15,119 nt of DNA from Planctomycetota bacterium (GTDB taxonomy: Bacteria > Planctomycetota > Phycisphaerae > UBA1845 > PWPN01), in the NCBI GenBank assembly GCA_016209665.1, contig JACQVT010000889.1:1-15119 (forward strand), in the 5' to 3' direction. The translations under genes and the position numbers were made by a program. Of this stretch, positions 6,422 through 13,919 are shown one piece after another; within the stretch, counting starts at the first letter, position 1; each line of letters starts with the position of its first letter. The notes under the pieces were generated by a model. The model made no database searches. It worked only from the letters and a program-made list of their open reading frames with translations, and had not been told where the DNA came from.

Positions 6422-8569
6422 TCAGGGGCAGGTCTCGAGTCGGAACGTTTCCCACGGGCCGATCGCGTTGCGGTTCGCGTTGACGATACCGCCACCGCCG
6501 TTCTCGGCCACGATGTACTGGTTGTTGCCGGCCTGAAGGGCGATCGAGTCGCCGTTGCTGATCGTGCCGCCGCCCGACAGGCGGAGGATCCTGAACCGTT
6601 CCCACGTGCCGATCTGCGTGGAAGTCGCCGACACCGTTCCCCCGCCGCCGTTCTCCGCGCGAAGGTAGTTCCGCCCGTTCCACGTGAGCAGGCTGACCGT
6701 GTCACCCGATCGCAGCGGATCACCGTTCAGATCGATCAACGTGAACGATTCAAATTCATTCGCTGTCACGCTGTCCGCCCGCACGAGACCGCCGCCGCCG
6801 TTGCGGGCCGTGATGTACGGCCCGTTAATCGACCGCAGGTGCGCGCAGCCGCAGCCGAGCCCGGCGGACGACAGCTTCCGCGAGAAAACCCAGTCCACGT
6901 TGATCTGGCCCGTCTCGAACACCAGCCGGAGGTTGTGGGGACCGGCCGGGAGAGCGACCGTTCCCAGCCGGAGCAGGTTCCACCCGCCCGGGTGACCCGC
7001 TCGGATGAGCGGCACCGAACCCAGTGACTGACCATCAACCTCGAGGCGCAGCGATTGTCCCACCGTGCCGCTGAGTCGGGCGGTGAATCGATAGACGCCG
7101 CACGCCAGGGCGACCTCCTTGAACTCGATCCACTCGCCCGGCTGCGTCCAGCCGACGTACCAGCCGCCGCTCGCGCCCGTGAGGTGCCCGATGTCCAGGT
7201 CGCCATCGCGGTAGGCGGTGCCCGCGTTGCCGGGCGTGGTGTCAAACCAGGCGTCCGCCGCCTCGGCCTGGAACCGCAGCGTTCGTGTCTCGGGGTCCGA
7301 GTATTCGCGGACGATGTTGAGGTACTGGTTCGGGTAACGCCAGGCGTCGCTGCGGTAGAAGCCGGCGCTCTCGGCGATGTTCGTCCAGCCCTCCAGCAGC
7401 GTGAATCGCGCCGCCTTGGTGACGCCGGCGGCGAGGCCGTTCCGCAGCGTGTTGCCGTCCTCGCGCAACTGCTCGCGGCAGGCCGAGCCGCAGCCCGGCA
7501 GTGTGTCGGGGTTGCGGTACGACGGCACCACGCAGCCCCAGTCGGCGCCGTTCCACAGCGTGTAGGTGTACGTATTGCGAAGCGGATCGAACCAATCCTC
7601 GAGTGCCTGGACGTGCTGCGTGGTCAGGGTGGTATCGCGCTGGGTCCAGTCCCTGGTGACGTTGAAGTGCGGGTTCTCGCCATAGCGGTTGATGAAACTC
7701 GTCCGCAGGTAGTCGAACAACCGGCTCGCGTTCCCCTGGACGTTGGCCATGCCCACTGGTCCCCAGAACGCGACCACCGGCCGGCCGTCCAGCCGGTACC
7801 ACAGGTCGGGCGGAACGGTGTCGAACCAGATCCGCATGTTGTAGTTCCAGAAGTACACCCAGTTGTCGGGGTTCGCCAGGTCGAACAGCGTCCCGTCCGG
7901 CAGCCCTTCGATCTGATTGCGGGCTCCCTGGTACGCCCCGGTGTCGTCGAACATGCCCAGACGGAGCACGTCCCGCGCGCCTTCGCAACGATCGATCGCC
8001 TCCACCAGCCGCCGCAGCAGCCGCGGACACATGTCGCCGTTGCCGGCGTCACCGGTTGTGGGACTGTAGCAGCCGCGGCCGTGCATCATCACCACGTGGA
8101 CGCGGGAGTGGATCAGCTCCTCGACCAGGTTATCCCACCAGCCGGCTGAATCGCGGTCGTACGAGCGGTAGACCGGGATTTCGCACGTCGCCGGATTGCC
8201 GTACGGGCATCCGCTGTCCATCTCGTATCCGGTGATCGTTCCCAGCAGCGGCCCGATCCGCGGCGGCGGGACCAGCGTCACATCTTCTGCCGGCGGCAGG
8301 ATACATGCCTGTTCGGTCGGGACGCCCGGTCCGCTGAAGCACACCTGGAACGCGAGCAGGTCGTAGGCGTCGACGCGCCCGTCCCCGTCGAGGTCCGCGT
8401 CGGCGCACCCCGGCGCGGCGGGCGACGCCGCATCGCTCAGGCAGGCCTGGAAGTGGCCGAAATCCTCCGTGTCCACGTCCAGATCGCCGTCAAAATCCGC
8501 CGCCCACACCGCGGCGACGCACGACAGCACGCAGACGATCGCGGCAAGCCCCCACGGTGTGTCGACCAT
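6422..8569 (-). CDS. Secreted EF-hand, glycosidase-like, carbohydrate-binding and trefoil protein
   Basis: This 715-residue secreted protein is modular. A signal peptide (1-23) is followed by two dockerin-like calcium loops: D25-x-D27-x-D29-x-D31 and D59-x-D61-x-D63-x-R65-x-D67, each leading into an alpha-helix with F-Q-x-C. Residues about 100-425 form a domain that resembles DUF5010-type glycosidase-like proteins, a match from memory (key segments VVMMHGRGCYSP, NWVYFWNYNMRIWFDT, RPVVAFWGPVGMANVQ). Residues about 433-565 are a CBM6/35-like beta-sandwich with DTTPGNAGTAYRDGDLDIG and GWTQPGEWIEF. Residues about 578-714 hold three beta-trefoil or fascin-like repeats, each with an A-E/R-N-G-G-G-G-x-V core. 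A likely job is binding and perhaps cleaving a polysaccharide at the cell surface. AAGGGG about 6 bases upstream supports the start. No catalytic acid pair could be assigned with confidence. Confidence 0.88.
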   Translation of the reverse strand: MVDTPWGLAAIVCVLSCVAAVWAADFDGDLDVDTEDFGHFQACLSDAASPAAPGCADADLDGDGRVDAYDLLAFQVCFSGPGVPTEQACILPPAEDVTLVPPPRIGPLLGTITGYEMDSGCPYGNPATCEIPVYRSYDRDSAGWWDNLVEELIHSRVHVVMMHGRGCYSPTTGDAGNGDMCPRLLRRLVEAIDRCEGARDVLRLGMFDDTGAYQGARNQIEGLPDGTLFDLANPDNWVYFWNYNMRIWFDTVPPDLWYRLDGRPVVAFWGPVGMANVQGNASRLFDYLRTSFINRYGENPHFNVTRDWTQRDTTLTTQHVQALEDWFDPLRNTYTYTLWNGADWGCVVPSYRNPDTLPGCGSACREQLREDGNTLRNGLAAGVTKAARFTLLEGWTNIAESAGFYRSDAWRYPNQYLNIVREYSDPETRTLRFQAEAADAWFDTTPGNAGTAYRDGDLDIGHLTGASGGWYVGWTQPGEWIEFKEVALACGVYRFTARLSGTVGQSLRLEVDGQSLGSVPLIRAGHPGGWNLLRLGTVALPAGPHNLRLVFETGQINVDWVFSRKLSSAGLGCGCAHLRSINGPYITARNGGGGLVRADSVTANEFESFTLIDLNGDPLRSGDTVSLLTWNGRNYLRAENGGGGTVSATSTQIGTWERFRILRLSGGGTISNGDSIALQAGNNQYIVAENGGGGIVNANRNAIGPWETFRLETCP

Positions 8570-8626
8570 AGGCCACCCCTTCGGATGTCGACGTCCCTGA
8601 CAGACTCCGCGCTCCCGGCGATGTCG

Positions 8627-8632
8627 ATTATA
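8627..8632 (-). promoter_or_regulatory. Consensus -10 box upstream of the EF-hand protein gene
   Basis: On the minus strand this is a perfect TATAAT, 57 bases before the ATG at 8569. The best -35 candidate (CTGAAC, 15 bases away) is poor and overlaps the end of the HepT-like gene. If real, the secreted protein has its own promoter independent of the toxin-antitoxin genes. Confidence 0.45.
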
Positions 8633-8649
8633 CCCGGAGGCGCGGACGT

Positions 8650-8997
8650 TCAGGAGGGAGGTGAGCCGAGAATGTGCTCCAACTGACCGACCAGCGGTGG
8701 CAGGTCTTCTGTCACCGTCTGCCAGAGGATGTCGTAATCGACGAAGTCGTAACCGTGGACCAGGCGGTTTCGCATACTCGTGATCTGGGCCCAGGGGATA
8801 TGCGGGTGGTGCCGGCGGGTATCGGCGGTGACGCGGCTCGCTGCCTCGCCGACGATCTCAACAAGACGCACGAGGCCCAACTGAAGCAGACGGTTGTCGT
8901 TGAGGTCTTCTCGGGTGCTCTCCCTCGCCAACTCGACCGCCTCGCGAGAGTGGTCAAGCATGTGTCGGAGTCGCACGTTGTCATCATGGCTGGGCAT
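8650..8997 (-). CDS. hepT: HepT-like (DUF86) toxin RNase
   Basis: This is a 115-residue helical protein of the HEPN superfamily. The HEPN active-site motif is present as R76-N-R-L-V-H81-G-Y83, matching the R-x4-H-x-Y form seen in HepT toxins that cleave RNA. In MntA-HepT pairs the antitoxin adds AMP groups to the Tyr of this motif to silence the nuclease. The region L-V-E-I-V-G-E-A (45-52) is the typical DUF86 second helix. Its start overlaps the end of the nucleotidyltransferase gene by 14 bases, so the two are translationally coupled with the antitoxin first. Full length and apparently intact. The role, abortive phage defence or plasmid stabilisation, is inferred from the family. Confidence 0.9.
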   Translation of the reverse strand: MPSHDDNVRLRHMLDHSREAVELARESTREDLNDNRLLQLGLVRLVEIVGEAASRVTADTRRHHPHIPWAQITSMRNRLVHGYDFVDYDILWQTVTEDLPPLVGQLEHILGSPPS

Positions 8998-9295
8998 ATT
9001 GCTCCTCGGCTTCGGCGACCACGCGGTCGCGGAAATAGCGGCTCAGGCATCGCGGCGTGTTCATGTCGACCCTTCGGCCGCCGAGCAGCGACGAGAACTC
9101 CATTTCCATGTCCGCCAGCCGGATGAGTCCCGGTGCCCTGCCCGGCTCGAATTCGACCAAAACGTCCACGTCACTATCGGGACCGAAGTCATCGCGCAGC
9201 ACCGAACCGAACAAAGACAGCTTTTGGATATGGTGGCGGCGGCAGAACTCCGCCACCTGTTCAAGCGGAACGTCAATGCGTGCCCGACGATCCAT
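8984..9295 (-). CDS. mntA: MntA-like minimal nucleotidyltransferase antitoxin
   Basis: This is a 103-residue protein of the minimal nucleotidyltransferase (MNT) family, part of the polymerase-beta superfamily. The signature is G30-S31 in LFGSVLRDDFGPDSDVDVLV, with the catalytic carboxylates D42 and D44 and a third Asp at D77 in RRVDMNTP. In characterised pairs this enzyme uses ATP to AMPylate the partner HepT. The start at 9295 follows GGAG by about 8 bases on the minus strand. It is 54 bases downstream of the end of the FGE-like gene and could be read through from it, since no terminator is visible between them. Confidence 0.9.
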   Translation of the reverse strand: MDRRARIDVPLEQVAEFCRRHHIQKLSLFGSVLRDDFGPDSDVDVLVEFEPGRAPGLIRLADMEMEFSSLLGGRRVDMNTPRCLSRYFRDRVVAEAEEQYAQP

Positions 9296-9349
9296 CCAAT
9301 CGACTCCACACGGTATCGGTACACCTATGGATCTGCCGTGCAGGTAATT

Positions 9350-11479
9350 CTACCCCGCGTCGACCACGCAACGGAAGCCGACGGTGCCGGAGCGGTCCTT
9401 GCTGGGGGCCATCAGCAGGTACTTGCCGTGTTCGCTCAGTTTGGTGTTGCGGGGGAAGTACCAGTGGGAGGCTTTGGGCCGGTAGTAGCTCCCGCCGCGG
9501 ACGATCGCCGCCCGCGTGTGCTCGTCGAGGAACTCGCTCGTCCATTGCCAGACGTTGCCGGTCATGTCGATCACGCCGAAGGGGCTCGCGCCCTTCGGGT
9601 GGGCGTCGACGTCGGTAGGGCCGCGAAGATCGGGGCTGTCCTCGACGAACGGCGGGGTGGCATCGGCGATCGGCTCTGCACCCCAGGGATACTCGCGGCC
9701 GTCCGTGCCCTGGGCCGCGTACTGCCACTCCCACTCGTGCGGCAGCCGCTTGCCCGCCCAAGCCGCGTAGGCCCGGGCATCCTCGATCGACACCCACGTC
9801 ACCGGTTTGTTCGCCCAGCCCTCGGGGCACGTGCCGCCTTTCCAGCCCTTCAGGAAGTTGTGGTCGTCCTTCGGCCGATACCCGCTCGCATCGACGAACT
9901 TCTTGTACTGCTCGTTGGTCACCGGGTAGCGGTCGATGTAGAACGCCTTGACGTCCATTTCCTTGTCGTGATGCCGTCGCGGCAAATCCTCCCACGGATA
10001 CTGCACGTCCACGCCGGGCTCGTCCTTGCCCTCGATCTCCACGCCCGAGACTTTGAACCGGTACTTGGCCGCCGGGATCAACACCATGTCCTCGGGCGCT
10101 TCGGTCGCCGGTTTTGTCGGTGCGATGTCCACCATAGTCTGCGGGAGGGCCTTCCATTCCGCCGAGAGGCTGCTCAGCCGCGTCTGGCTCAGTTCGGCCA
10201 TGCGAGCGAGGAGCTTCGGCAGATACTCCGGCGTGTGTCCATCCTCTACTGCCAGCACGCCGCCGAACCCGTGGGCCTCAATCTCGAAGGCGAGTGTGGC
10301 CGCATCGCCGACCACCGCGGGCTTGAGTTCCGCGCCCGCCCACAGGTCGTAGTACCGCGTGCCCGCCTTGTGCGGAAGTCGCAACTGCTCGCCGGCGGTG
10401 TCCTGGTCCGTGCGGTTCACCAGCGTCCAGACCGTCTGCCCACGGCCGGGGAATCGGCTCGCGTAGACGCCCTTGGCCAGCGTCGGCGCGTGCGGCTCCC
10501 AGTCCGCGCTGACCAGCAGATCGGCGACGGCCCGCTCGATGGTCGCGATCCGCCGCAGGGCCTCTGCGTCCCGCGGCGTGAACTGGTTCCAGATGCCCCA
10601 CACGTTCTCCCAGCTCTCGTACCCGGTTCCATTGAACCACGCCGACTGCAATCCGTTCGTGCGGTCGCGGACCCACCGCTCGCAGACGTTAGCCATGTGC
10701 CGCGGCTCGATCCATTTGTATGCGCTCACCACCGGGATCGGCTGGTCATACTTCCAGTAGCCCCAGCTCATCGTGTTCCAGATCACCATCTTCGACTCCG
10801 ACATCGCCACCTCCGGCTCCAGGGCGACGATGTGGCCGGTGCGGTCCGATGCCTGACGGAACTCGATGCGCACGCCATGCATGGTGTCGCCGTTGAGCCC
10901 GTCGGCGCCGATCTCCTTCATGTCGCGGGCGGCCTGGTCCCACCACGGTATCTCCGGCCGATGCGTGCCCGTGTCCCATGGCATCACCGGGAAAAACACC
11001 TTGACGCCCCGGCGGTGGAAATCGTCCACCATGCCCTTGACGCCCGCGGGCCAGCCCGGCATGTCGTGGAGCAGGTCGTGCTGGCTGCGGTTGTCGATGC
11101 CGATGTTGGGATACACCGGCCAGATGAGCACCGCGTCGATTCCGCCGTAGCGTTTCTCGAGGTCATCGACGTACCGGTCCACGGTGTACTTGCCCGCCGC
11201 CGCGTCGTAGAAGTACCGTTCCTCGACCATCATCTGCGGCTGCACGAAGCTCCGCTGCGTCCAGAGCAGTTCCTTGCGGGCGTACTCGGCCCCGTCGTAC
11301 TCGATCGTCGCTCGCTCCTGGTCGCGCCACCGCTTCATGTCGGCCAGCCACGCCCCGCGGTCCGCCCCGTCCGGCGGCCCCTCGATCGCCTCACCGTTGT
11401 TCTGCAACTCGACCCCCTGGCCCTGCGCCCCCATCATGACGACCAGCAGCCACGCACATCCCATGATCCCTAGCCTCAT
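9350..11479 (-). CDS. Secreted protein with glycosidase-like N-half and FGE-like C-half
   Basis: This 709-residue protein has a signal peptide (about 1-20). The N-terminal half (about 70-400) reads as a TIM-barrel glycoside hydrolase-like domain, with IDAVLIWPVYPNIGIDNRSQ, VKVFFPVMPWDTGTHRPE and IGADGLNGDTMHG. A beta-sandwich follows (about 355-430, T-V-W-T-L-V-N-R and the F-G-G-V-L-A-V end). The C-terminal part (463-707) is an FGE-sulfatase/SUMF1 fold with FYIDRYPVTNEQYKKFVD, WVSIEDARAYAAWAGKRLP, GVIDMTGNVWQWT, VRGGSYY and GFRC. In true formylglycine-generating enzymes two Cys (human C336 and C341) follow GGSY; here those places are R667 and H672. The domain is therefore unlikely to oxidise sulfatase Cys and is more probably a binding or other FGE-fold module. 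AGGAG 7 bases upstream supports the start. Confidence 0.87.
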   Translation of the reverse strand: MRLGIMGCAWLLVVMMGAQGQGVELQNNGEAIEGPPDGADRGAWLADMKRWRDQERATIEYDGAEYARKELLWTQRSFVQPQMMVEERYFYDAAAGKYTVDRYVDDLEKRYGGIDAVLIWPVYPNIGIDNRSQHDLLHDMPGWPAGVKGMVDDFHRRGVKVFFPVMPWDTGTHRPEIPWWDQAARDMKEIGADGLNGDTMHGVRIEFRQASDRTGHIVALEPEVAMSESKMVIWNTMSWGYWKYDQPIPVVSAYKWIEPRHMANVCERWVRDRTNGLQSAWFNGTGYESWENVWGIWNQFTPRDAEALRRIATIERAVADLLVSADWEPHAPTLAKGVYASRFPGRGQTVWTLVNRTDQDTAGEQLRLPHKAGTRYYDLWAGAELKPAVVGDAATLAFEIEAHGFGGVLAVEDGHTPEYLPKLLARMAELSQTRLSSLSAEWKALPQTMVDIAPTKPATEAPEDMVLIPAAKYRFKVSGVEIEGKDEPGVDVQYPWEDLPRRHHDKEMDVKAFYIDRYPVTNEQYKKFVDASGYRPKDDHNFLKGWKGGTCPEGWANKPVTWVSIEDARAYAAWAGKRLPHEWEWQYAAQGTDGREYPWGAEPIADATPPFVEDSPDLRGPTDVDAHPKGASPFGVIDMTGNVWQWTSEFLDEHTRAAIVRGGSYYRPKASHWYFPRNTKLSEHGKYLLMAPSKDRSGTVGFRCVVDAG

Positions 11480-11696
11480 AACCGTGCTCCTGCCAGATAA
11501 AGGTTTCGCCCCCTACCGAGCCGCCGCCCCAGTATCTGTCCTGTGTCCGGTACGCACAACCCCGCCGGCCTGCGAGCGATGCCTTCAGGCGGCTAGCCGT
11601 CACACATTGATGGCTGTGGCCTGACCCGTCCATTCGAGGCTCGGATGGGCTCTGGCGGGGCCTGGACGAGGGGTGTGAATTTCGGTGGCCGGGCGG
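11480..11696. other. Divergent intergenic region upstream of the rpsB promoter
   Basis: Together with the rpsB promoter and leader this forms a 410-nt gap without a gene. It holds a 10-bp palindrome CGGCTAGCCG (11590-11599). On the minus strand there is a weak promoter-like pair for the FGE-like gene: TTGTGC (11554-11559) and GATACT (11531-11536) with 17-nt spacing. No convincing ORF, tRNA or small RNA was seen. Confidence 0.4.
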
Positions 11697-11726
11697 TTGG
11701 CATTGACTGGGCGGGTGGGGTATCAT
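11697..11726 (+). promoter_or_regulatory. Likely rpsB promoter
   Basis: TTGGCA (11697-11702) and TATCAT (11721-11726) are 18 bases apart and each match the sigma70 consensus at 5 of 6 positions. Transcription from here would give a leader of about 155 nt before the TTG start of rpsB. This is long enough to hold an S2 autoregulatory structure, as known upstream of rpsB in other bacteria, but I could not assign such a fold by eye. Confidence 0.5.
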
Positions 11727-11889
11727 GATGGGTCCTGTATCGCCCGAACCGGTGGGCGGGTGCCGACCGGCGGGGTGAGCCTGCCGACAGGGCGGGTGTG
11801 GGAACGGACAAGCGCGGATGGGCCGCGCGGCCGGCGACGGAGTCGCGACGCTCGCGCCGGGTCAAACGGGTCGCACGTGGAGGTGTCGT

Positions 11890-12732
11890 TTGGCATCCGA
11901 GTTGGTCAAGAACCTGATCGAATCCGGCATTCACTTCGGCCACCGGGCGAGCCGGTGGAACCCCAAGATGCAGCCCTACATCTTCGGGAAGCGCAACCTG
12001 ATCCACATCATCGACATACGCGAAACCGTCAAGGGTTTGTTGCGGGCGAGGAAGTTCGTGGCCGGCGTCGCCGCCAAAGGCGATGACATCCTGTTCGTGG
12101 GCACCAAGCGGCAGGCCCGCAGCGCGGTCATCAGCGCCGCCCAGCGGACGAACATGCACTACGTGGCCGAGCGCTGGCTCGGCGGCACGCTCACCAACTT
12201 CCGCACCATCCGTTCACGGCTGGCCCGCCTCGAGGAGTTGGAGACCATCGAGCAGTCGGGCATGGTCTCGTACAGCAAGAAGATGGTCGCCACCCTCACC
12301 CGCGAGCGGCGGAAGATCAAGCGGAACCTCGACGGCATCCGCAAGATGTCGAAGCTGCCGGGAGCCCTGATGCTCGTCGACGTCAAGCGCGAGCACATCG
12401 CCGCCCGCGAGGCCCGCAAGCTGGGAATCCCGGTGATCGCATTGATCGACACCGATTCCGATCCCGATACGGTCGACATCCCGATTCCGGGCAACGACGA
12501 CGCGATGCGGGCGATCGATCTGATCTGCGATTCGCTGGCGGATGCGGTGCTGGAAGGCATGCGGTCGCGGCCGAAAGAGGAGCCTCAGGCGCAGGCTCCG
12601 CGGCCGCCGCGTCGGTCGGGCCGGGCGACGGCCCGCGCCGTCGCGCCGGCCGAGCCCGCCGACTCCGGCGAGGCAGCCCCGAGCGAGCAGGGAGCCCGAG
12701 AGAACGATTCGCAGCCGGTCGCCTCGACGTGA
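11890..12732 (+). CDS. rpsB: 30S ribosomal protein S2
   Basis: This 280-residue protein is the S2 component of the small ribosomal subunit, which binds late in assembly and helps recruit S1. Family signatures are clear: LVKNLIESGIHFGHR at residues 4-18, RWNPKMQPYIFGKRN, the FVGTKRQA segment, RWLGGTLTNFRTI, and PGALMLVDVKREHIAAREARKLGIPVIALIDTDSDPD. The start is the TTG at 11890, six bases after GGAGG (11879-11883); it gives the usual S2 N-terminus, while the in-frame ATG at 11818 would add unrelated sequence. The last 55 residues or so are a low-complexity tail rich in P, A, R and E that goes beyond the folded core. tsf follows after a 218-nt gap, as in most bacteria. Confidence 0.97.
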   Translation: MASELVKNLIESGIHFGHRASRWNPKMQPYIFGKRNLIHIIDIRETVKGLLRARKFVAGVAAKGDDILFVGTKRQARSAVISAAQRTNMHYVAERWLGGTLTNFRTIRSRLARLEELETIEQSGMVSYSKKMVATLTRERRKIKRNLDGIRKMSKLPGALMLVDVKREHIAAREARKLGIPVIALIDTDSDPDTVDIPIPGNDDAMRAIDLICDSLADAVLEGMRSRPKEEPQAQAPRPPRRSGRATARAVAPAEPADSGEAAPSEQGARENDSQPVAST

Positions 12733-12784
12733 TCGTGCTGGCCTGTGGTCCATCTTTCAACGGGGTGGTCCCGATCCCGAGAGG

Positions 12785-12895
12785 GTGTGTGAGAACCGAG
12801 CAGCTTGTCCGAGCCGCGACCGTCGGGGAGCGGCTTCCGGCGTTGCCCAATCCCCCGCTTCCTGACGGGCGCGGTTCGGAAAGGGCCTCACACAC
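12785..12895. repeat. Repeat family C: long inverted repeat between rpsB and tsf
   Basis: Two 26-nt arms at 12808-12833 and 12855-12880 are inverted copies, identical at 22 of 26 positions. Three of the four differences become G-U pairs in RNA, leaving a single mismatch. An outer pair, GTGTGTGAG (12785-12793) and CTCACACAC (12887-12895), extends the structure across a small internal loop. No T-run follows, and a tsf ribosome binding site lies 38 bases downstream. The right arm core, CTTCCTGACGGGCGCGG, resembles an intergenic repeat I recall from planctomycete genomes. It could attenuate transcription, protect the rpsB mRNA end or mark a processing site. Confidence 0.85.
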
Positions 12896-12950
12896 ACTAC
12901 TGACGGAGTGAAAACGTACGGCCCGTGAACGTAAAGGAGTTCGTGAAGTT

Positions 12951-13784
12951 ATGGCCCAGATAACGGCGGAGATGGTGAAGAAGCTTCGGGAGCGCAGCGG
13001 CCTGCCGATGATGGACTGCAAGAAGGCCCTGGAGGAGACCGGCGGCGACGAGCAGCAGGCGATGGAATTGCTGCGGAAGCGCGGGGCGGCGGCGGCCGAG
13101 AAAAAGGCCGGCCGGGCCACCTCCGAGGGACGCATCGGCGCGTTCGTCGACTCGGCCAAGGGGGTCTGTGCCCTGGTCGAGTTGCTGTGCGAGACCGCGC
13201 CGGTGGCCAACAACCCGATGTTCAAGGAGCTGGCGGACAAGATCGCCCGGCACGCGGGCCTGACCGGCAGGGCGGACACGGCCGCCATCGTCGAGGAGAA
13301 GCTCGCCGACGCCGGCGGCACCGTCCGCGACCTGGTGCACGACGTGCTCAACCGGCTCCGGGAGAACATCCAGATCGGCCGCATCTACCGCCGCACCGGC
13401 GGCGGGGCGGCGGCCTACGTCCACCACACCGGCAAGATCGGCGTGTGCGTGGTCACCGAGCAGGCGACGGGCAGCGCCGAGCTGCTCAACGACGTGTGCA
13501 TGCACATCGCGGCCATGCAGCCCGACGCCCTGACCCGCGAGCAGATCGCGGTCGCCGTCGTCGAGAAGGAGAAGGAGATCGCCCGCGAGCAGATCCGGGC
13601 CGCGGGCAAGCCCGAGAACATGCTCGACAAGATCCTGACCGGCAAGATGAACCGCTGGTTCAGCGAGCACGTCCTGCTCGAACAGCCGTTCGTCAAGGAC
13701 GACAAGCAGACGGTGGGCAAGGTCCTGGACGCGGCGAAGATCAAGCTGAGCGATTTCGTCCGCTTGCAGGTCGGAGTGGAGTAG
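12951..13784 (+). CDS. tsf: Translation elongation factor Ts
   Basis: This 277-residue protein is the nucleotide exchange factor for EF-Tu. The N-terminal UBA-like domain is canonical (MVKKLRERSGLPMMDCKKALEETGGD, residues 9-34). The core and coiled-coil regions follow, with EIAREQIRAAGKPENMLDKI and FSEHVLLEQPFVKDDKQTV near the C-terminus. The central motif usually written TDFVA, whose Asp80 and Phe81 in E. coli enter the EF-Tu nucleotide site, is here T82-A83-P84-V85-A86. The overall length is close to the 283 residues of E. coli. The ATG at 12951 is preceded by AAAGGAG about 12 bases upstream, slightly further than usual. Transcription probably comes from the rpsB promoter through the family C hairpin and stops at 13792-13814. 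Confidence 0.96.
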   Translation: MAQITAEMVKKLRERSGLPMMDCKKALEETGGDEQQAMELLRKRGAAAAEKKAGRATSEGRIGAFVDSAKGVCALVELLCETAPVANNPMFKELADKIARHAGLTGRADTAAIVEEKLADAGGTVRDLVHDVLNRLRENIQIGRIYRRTGGGAAAYVHHTGKIGVCVVTEQATGSAELLNDVCMHIAAMQPDALTREQIAVAVVEKEKEIAREQIRAAGKPENMLDKILTGKMNRWFSEHVLLEQPFVKDDKQTVGKVLDAAKIKLSDFVRLQVGVE

Positions 13785-13791
13785 ACAGACC

Positions 13792-13814
13792 AAGGCCGCT
13801 GATGCGGCCTTTTT
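13792..13814 (+). terminator. Rho-independent terminator after tsf
   Basis: GGCCGC (13794-13799) and GCGGCC (13804-13809) form a perfect stem with loop TGAT, followed by TTTTT at 13810-13814 and preceded by AA that can pair with the first Ts. It starts 8 bases after the tsf stop codon. This separates rpsB-tsf from pyrH. Confidence 0.9.
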
Positions 13815-13919
13815 CGTCGGGATCGGATTCACGGGACCCTGGCTTTCAGGTCGCAAGCCGCAGGTCCGCCGCAGGCGAGATTCGCCGTGGCGAACCGCAA
13901 ACCCAATGGAGTGCCGCCC

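Noticed and set aside
9350..10093. FGE-like domain as the maturase of the nearby sulfatase
   Set aside because: Both copper-binding Cys positions are replaced (R667 and H672) and the protein carries its own signal peptide and a glycosidase-like half.
8894..11473. 859-codon open frame on the plus strand, antisense to the FGE-like protein
   Set aside because: Its translation is rich in R, H, V, P and A without family motifs, as expected from the complement of a GC-rich gene. The minus strand carries a signal peptide, recognisable domains and a good ribosome binding site.
4322..13908. Shared 14-mer CCGCAAACCCAATG at 4322-4335 and 13895-13908, both before a domain start
   Set aside because: A 14-nt match in a 15-kb GC-biased window is expected about once by chance, and the flanks do not match.
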